Shown: piece after piece, positions 61,314 to 64,000 of the stretch
Layout: each line of letters begins with the position of its first letter
How positions within the stretch are numbered: position 1 is the first letter of the stretch
Assembly: GCA_041690495.1 (NCBI GenBank)
Contig: JAWLHE010000002.1
Coordinates: 468,492-532,491, forward strand
Reading direction: 5' to 3'
Length of the DNA stretch: 64,000 bases
DNA from: DATAAP01 sp041690495
Lineage (GTDB): Bacteria > Pseudomonadota > Alphaproteobacteria > CACIAM-22H2
Position numbers and translations under genes: made by a program
Notes under the pieces: generated by a model
What the model saw: the letters and a program-made list of their open reading frames with translations, nothing else
The model's database searches: none
What the model was told of the DNA's origin: nothing

Positions 61314-61718
61314 TCAGGTGGGGTCCTTCGAAAAGGCTATTGTGCCCGGCGGCAGCTGGACCCACGGGTGCCGGCGGCAGTCGTAGACCGAGAGCTGAGG
61401 CGCCGGGAAGGTGGGATCGGCAAACGCACCCACGGCGACACCCACGGAGTCATCGTGGCCCTCTTCGGAGTGGAAGACAGTCGTTCCACAGACCGGACAG
61501 AACCGGAAGATGAACCTGGCGCCCCGATCGCCGACACGAACGTACTCGGTCGCGGTGCCGAAGACCTTGAACGGAGTAGAGAAGCTGGCCAGGGCGGCGA
61601 AGACGCTGCCGGTCCTTCGCTGGCAGGCGAGGCAGTTGCAGATGCCGATGCCTAGCGGCTCGCCTTCAACCTGAATGCGCAGCTGTCCGCAGGAACAGGA
61701 AGCCGTTCGGGAGGACAT
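61314..61718 (-). CDS. GFA-family zinc protein (glutathione-dependent formaldehyde-activating-like)
   Basis: The 134-residue protein has the GFA zinc-binding pattern: CSCGQL at residues 8-13, CNCLACQRRTGSVF near 27 and FCPVCGTTVFHSEEG near 73. The family is named for Gfa but most members have unknown substrates. Length and cysteine spacing are standard. It converges with lipA and follows the aldehyde dehydrogenase gene in the same direction, with a hairpin between them. Confidence 0.9.
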   Translation of the reverse strand: MSSRTASCSCGQLRIQVEGEPLGIGICNCLACQRRTGSVFAALASFSTPFKVFGTATEYVRVGDRGARFIFRFCPVCGTTVFHSEEGHDDSVGVAVGAFADPTFPAPQLSVYDCRRHPWVQLPPGTIAFSKDPT

Positions 61719-61749
61719 GGCGACCTCGGATGATTTTCTGAAACGCGAC

Positions 61750-61772
61750 GGGGCGGGTCCATGACCCGCCCC
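61750..61772. terminator. Hairpin downstream of aldehyde dehydrogenase gene
   Basis: GGGGCGGGTC (61750-61759) pairs with GACCCGCCCC (61763-61772) around a 3-base loop. It lies 29 bases beyond the stop of the minus-strand dehydrogenase and just before the GFA gene. There is no U-tract, so it may act as a partial or rho-assisted stop. Confidence 0.45.
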
Positions 61773-61800
61773 GATACAGCCCGTCTGATTTCGGACTGAC

Positions 61801-63234
61801 TTACGTGCCGACCTGGCTGACGAACTTGGTGGCGAGATAGGCCTGCAGGCCTTCGATGCCGCCCTCGTGGCCGTAGCCGCTGTCCTTGATGCCGCCGAAC
61901 GGCGTCTCGGGGAGTGCCAGGCCGAAATGGTTGATCGTCACCATGCCCGCGTCGAGCTGGTCGGCCACCGCGGTCGCAGTCTTGGCCGACCTGGTGAATG
62001 CATAGGACGCCAGCCCGAAGGGCAGGCGGTTGGCTCGCTTGATGACGTCGTCGAACTCCTTGAAGCGCTGGATCACGGCGACCGGGCCGAACGGCTCTTC
62101 GTTCATGATGCGCGCGGTGTCCGGCACGTCGGTCAGCACGGTCGGCTGGTAGAAATAGCCCTGATTGCCGATGCGCTTGCCGCCTGCCTGGATCTTGGCG
62201 CCTTTCTCGACGGCGTCGGCGATGAACTTGTCCATCGCGTCGACGCGGCGGATATTGGCGAGCGGGCCCATCTTGGTGTCCTTCTCGAGCCCGTCGCCGA
62301 CCTTCAGGTTCTTGGCGTAGTCGACGAAGGTCGAGACGAACCGATCATAGACGGCCTCGTGCGCGAAGAATCGGGTCGGCGAGATGCAGACCTGCCCTGC
62401 GTTGCGGAACTTGAATGCGGCGGTCATCTTCGCCGCCGTGTCGGCATCGGCGTCGTCGAACACGAGCACCGGGGCATGGCCGCCGAGCTCCATCGTCGTG
62501 CGTTTCATGTATTGCGCCGCGAGGGACGCAAGATGCTTGCCGACCGGGACCGAGCCGGTGAACGAGATCTTGCGCACGATCGGCGACGGAATCAGGTGCT
62601 CGGAAACCTCAGCCGGAACGCCATAGACGAGGTTGATCACCCCGGCGGGAACGCCTGCATCATGGAAGCAGCGCACCAGGCCGACGGGCGAACCCGGCGT
62701 TTCCTCGGGGCACTTGATGATGATGGTGCAGCCCGCGGCGAGGGCGGCCGCGATCTTGCGCGTCGCCTGCGTCACCGGGAAGTTCCACGGCGAGAAGCCG
62801 GCGACGACGCCGACCGGCTCCTGGATCACCATCTGGCGTACGCCCTCGGCGCGCGCCGGGATCAGGCGGCCATAGGCGCGGCGGCCTTCCTCGGCATACC
62901 AGTCGATGATGTCGGCGCAGGACTGCACCTCGATGCGCGCCTCGGCGAGCGGCTTGCCCTGCTCCTGGGTGAGGACCCGGGCGATGTCGTCTGCGCGGGT
63001 GCGCACGAGGTCGGCGGCCTTGCGCAGCAGCTTGCCCCGCTCGAATGCAGAAACCTTGCGCCAAGCCTGATAGGCCTTGTCTGCGGCAACCAATGCCTGG
63101 TCGAGGTCGCCCTTGGAGGCATGCGACAGACTGGCCAAAACCTTGCCGGTAGCAGGGTTCACGACGTCGGATCCGCGGCCGTTGCTGCCCTGGCTGAACT
63201 TGCCGTCGATATACAAACCGAGCTGCTCGTACAT
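61801..63234 (-). CDS. NAD(P)-dependent succinate-semialdehyde-type aldehyde dehydrogenase
   Basis: The 477-residue protein has the ALDH fold: the Glu in TTMELGGHAPVLVFDDAD near residue 250, the nucleophile Cys in RNAGQVCISPTRFF near 285 and the substrate-side KCPEETPGSPVGLVR near 175. Sequence order and length fit the GabD/succinate-semialdehyde group, which oxidises aldehydes to acids. Exact substrate is not certain. ATG 63234 follows AGAGGAAC. It is divergent from coq10. Confidence 0.88.
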   Translation of the reverse strand: MYEQLGLYIDGKFSQGSNGRGSDVVNPATGKVLASLSHASKGDLDQALVAADKAYQAWRKVSAFERGKLLRKAADLVRTRADDIARVLTQEQGKPLAEARIEVQSCADIIDWYAEEGRRAYGRLIPARAEGVRQMVIQEPVGVVAGFSPWNFPVTQATRKIAAALAAGCTIIIKCPEETPGSPVGLVRCFHDAGVPAGVINLVYGVPAEVSEHLIPSPIVRKISFTGSVPVGKHLASLAAQYMKRTTMELGGHAPVLVFDDADADTAAKMTAAFKFRNAGQVCISPTRFFAHEAVYDRFVSTFVDYAKNLKVGDGLEKDTKMGPLANIRRVDAMDKFIADAVEKGAKIQAGGKRIGNQGYFYQPTVLTDVPDTARIMNEEPFGPVAVIQRFKEFDDVIKRANRLPFGLASYAFTRSAKTATAVADQLDAGMVTINHFGLALPETPFGGIKDSGYGHEGGIEGLQAYLATKFVSQVGT

Positions 63235-63419
63235 GCCTGTTCCTCTCTGATATGGCTGGCGCCGGACGCAAGTGTTAACAGCATTGTCCGGGCGGCGCTA
63301 CGGTGCCGCGCCCATGCCCGTTTTGCAATGGGGCGGTGCCGGAAACCGCTTCGGACGTTATGTTTAGCGCAGCCGCGAATCGCGGTCCTGTCCCATACTG
63401 AGCCGCAGACACTGAGCCG

Positions 63420-63908
63420 ATGCCAACCCACGCCGAGAAGCGCTTTCTCCCCTACAAGCCGGAGCAGCTGTTCGAGCTCGTCGCTTCGGTCGACCGCTAT
63501 CCGGAGTTCCTGCCGTGGTGCATCGCCGCCCGGATCCGCACGCGTGAGGAGATCCCGGGCACGCCGCCGCGCACGCTGATCACCGCCGATCTCGTCATTG
63601 GCTTCCGCATGATCCGCGAGCGCTTCACCTCGCGCGTCACCTTGAGCCCGCCCGAGCGGATCGACGTGAGCTACTCGGAAGGGCCGTTCCGCTATCTGAA
63701 CAACCACTGGATCTTCAATCCCGTGCCGCCGGACGACAAGCACCCGACCGGCGGCACCCTGCTCGATTTCTACGTCGATTTCGAATTCAATTCGAAGCTG
63801 CTGCAGTCGCTGATGGCGATGCTGTTCAACGAGGCCGTGAGGCGGATGGTCGGGGCGTTCGAGGCGCGGGCCAGACAGCTCTACGGCGTCGGCACGACGT
63901 CCGACTAG
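63420..63908 (+). CDS. Coq10/RatA-family START-domain protein
   Basis: The 162-residue protein matches the Coq10/RatA START-like family: HAEKRFLPYKPEQLFELVAS, DRYPEFLPWCIAARIR, and a C-terminal helix FNSKLLQSLMAMLFNEAVRR. Relatives bind ubiquinone and help its use in respiration; the annotation as a RatA toxin is by similarity only. It ends directly before a probable IS5-family end. The last residues (YGVGTTSD) look natural, but the stop TAG touches the insertion point. Confidence 0.9.
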   Translation: MPTHAEKRFLPYKPEQLFELVASVDRYPEFLPWCIAARIRTREEIPGTPPRTLITADLVIGFRMIRERFTSRVTLSPPERIDVSYSEGPFRYLNNHWIFNPVPPDDKHPTGGTLLDFYVDFEFNSKLLQSLMAMLFNEAVRRMVGAFEARARQLYGVGTTSD

Positions 63909-64000
63909 GTCCTGTACTCATAAAGGGGTTTCGGCCGAGGGTGAGATGTGATTCAAGCTTCCAAACTGTAGGAGCTTGATCATGGCTCGCTTTGACCTGA
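63909..64000 (+). mobile_element. Probable left end of an IS5-family element (cut by window edge)
   Basis: The bases after the coq10 stop begin GTCCTGTACTCATAAAGG, which looks like an insertion-sequence terminus. An ATG at 63982, preceded by AGGAG-like TAGGAGC, opens a frame reading MARFDLT, the start common to IS427-group IS5 transposases. Only seven codons are visible, so the call depends on this beginning and on the terminus. Confidence 0.55.
63982..64000 (+). CDS. IS5-family transposase, first codons only
   Basis: ATG 63982 starts ARFDL and runs off the window. The opening resembles IS427-group IS5 transposases, which start MAR(F/Y)DLTD. The ribosome-binding site TAGGAGC lies 6-12 bases upstream. 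Too short to judge whether the element is intact. Confidence 0.5.

Overview
The window is one contiguous piece of an alphaproteobacterial chromosome (high G+C, dense, mostly core genes). Three gene blocks point to this class: the envelope block rpsB-tsf-pyrH-frr-uppS-cdsA-dxr-rseP-bamA-skp-lpxD-fabZ-lpxA-lpxI-lpxB; the block trpD-trpC-moaC-moeA-lexA-comEC-gltX-gltA on the minus strand; and tpiA-secG-pyrG-kdsA-eno-ftsB-pdhA-pdhB-pdhC-lpd-lipA-coq10. The class-specific LexA box GTTC-N7-GTTC in front of lexA and the lipoyl domain on PDH E1-beta fit as well. A Rhodospirillales- or Hyphomicrobiales-like organism is likely, but I cannot name a genus.

Layout. 1-2.3 kb: the end of a GlxA-type AraC regulator, then a DUF2852 membrane protein and a TetR/WHG regulator that share a palindromic operator. 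2.7-17.3 kb: a long plus-strand run for translation (rpsB, tsf, frr), UMP kinase, undecaprenyl-PP and CDP-diglyceride synthesis, DXR, the RseP protease, BamA/Skp outer-membrane assembly and lipid A synthesis (lpxD, fabZ, lpxA, lpxI, lpxB), many with overlapping stops and starts. 17.3-24.9 kb: a GnnA-like oxidoreductase, glyoxalase I, citrate synthase, GltX, ComEC and LexA.

25.0-28.56 kb: a mobile element flanked by a 9-bp direct repeat and ~22-bp terminal inverted repeats. It has an IS1595-family (ISXO2-like) transposase and cargo: a protein with a HEPN-type R-x4-H motif, a 49-aa basic ORF starting head-to-head with it on the same CATG, and a 99-aa protein resembling Cas2/VapD/SinR-type ferredoxin folds. 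An IS630 element is nested inside. The element separates moeA from lexA. It is the best candidate for an undescribed system in the window, although its function cannot be read from sequence alone.

28.6-32.1 kb: moeA, moaC, trpC and trpD, with overlapping junctions. 32.3-39.0 kb: slipin/NfeD, a lipoprotein, CopA/CueR copper efflux and a polysaccharide-deacetylase-like protein, lying where related genomes often have trpE/trpG. 39.0-63.9 kb: PpiD, TpiA, SecG, an MBL hydrolase, PyrG, KdsA, a frameshifted hexapeptide-repeat gene, a DUF2141 protein, a haloacid dehalogenase, enolase, FtsB, a TAXI-TRAP transporter, the complete pyruvate dehydrogenase set with GNAT and LipA, a GFA protein, a succinate-semialdehyde-type dehydrogenase and Coq10. 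The last ~90 bases look like the left end of an IS5-family element.

No rRNA, convincing tRNA or CRISPR array was found. Three dispersed palindromic repeats (about 1.5, 45.1 and 60.3 kb) sit between genes.
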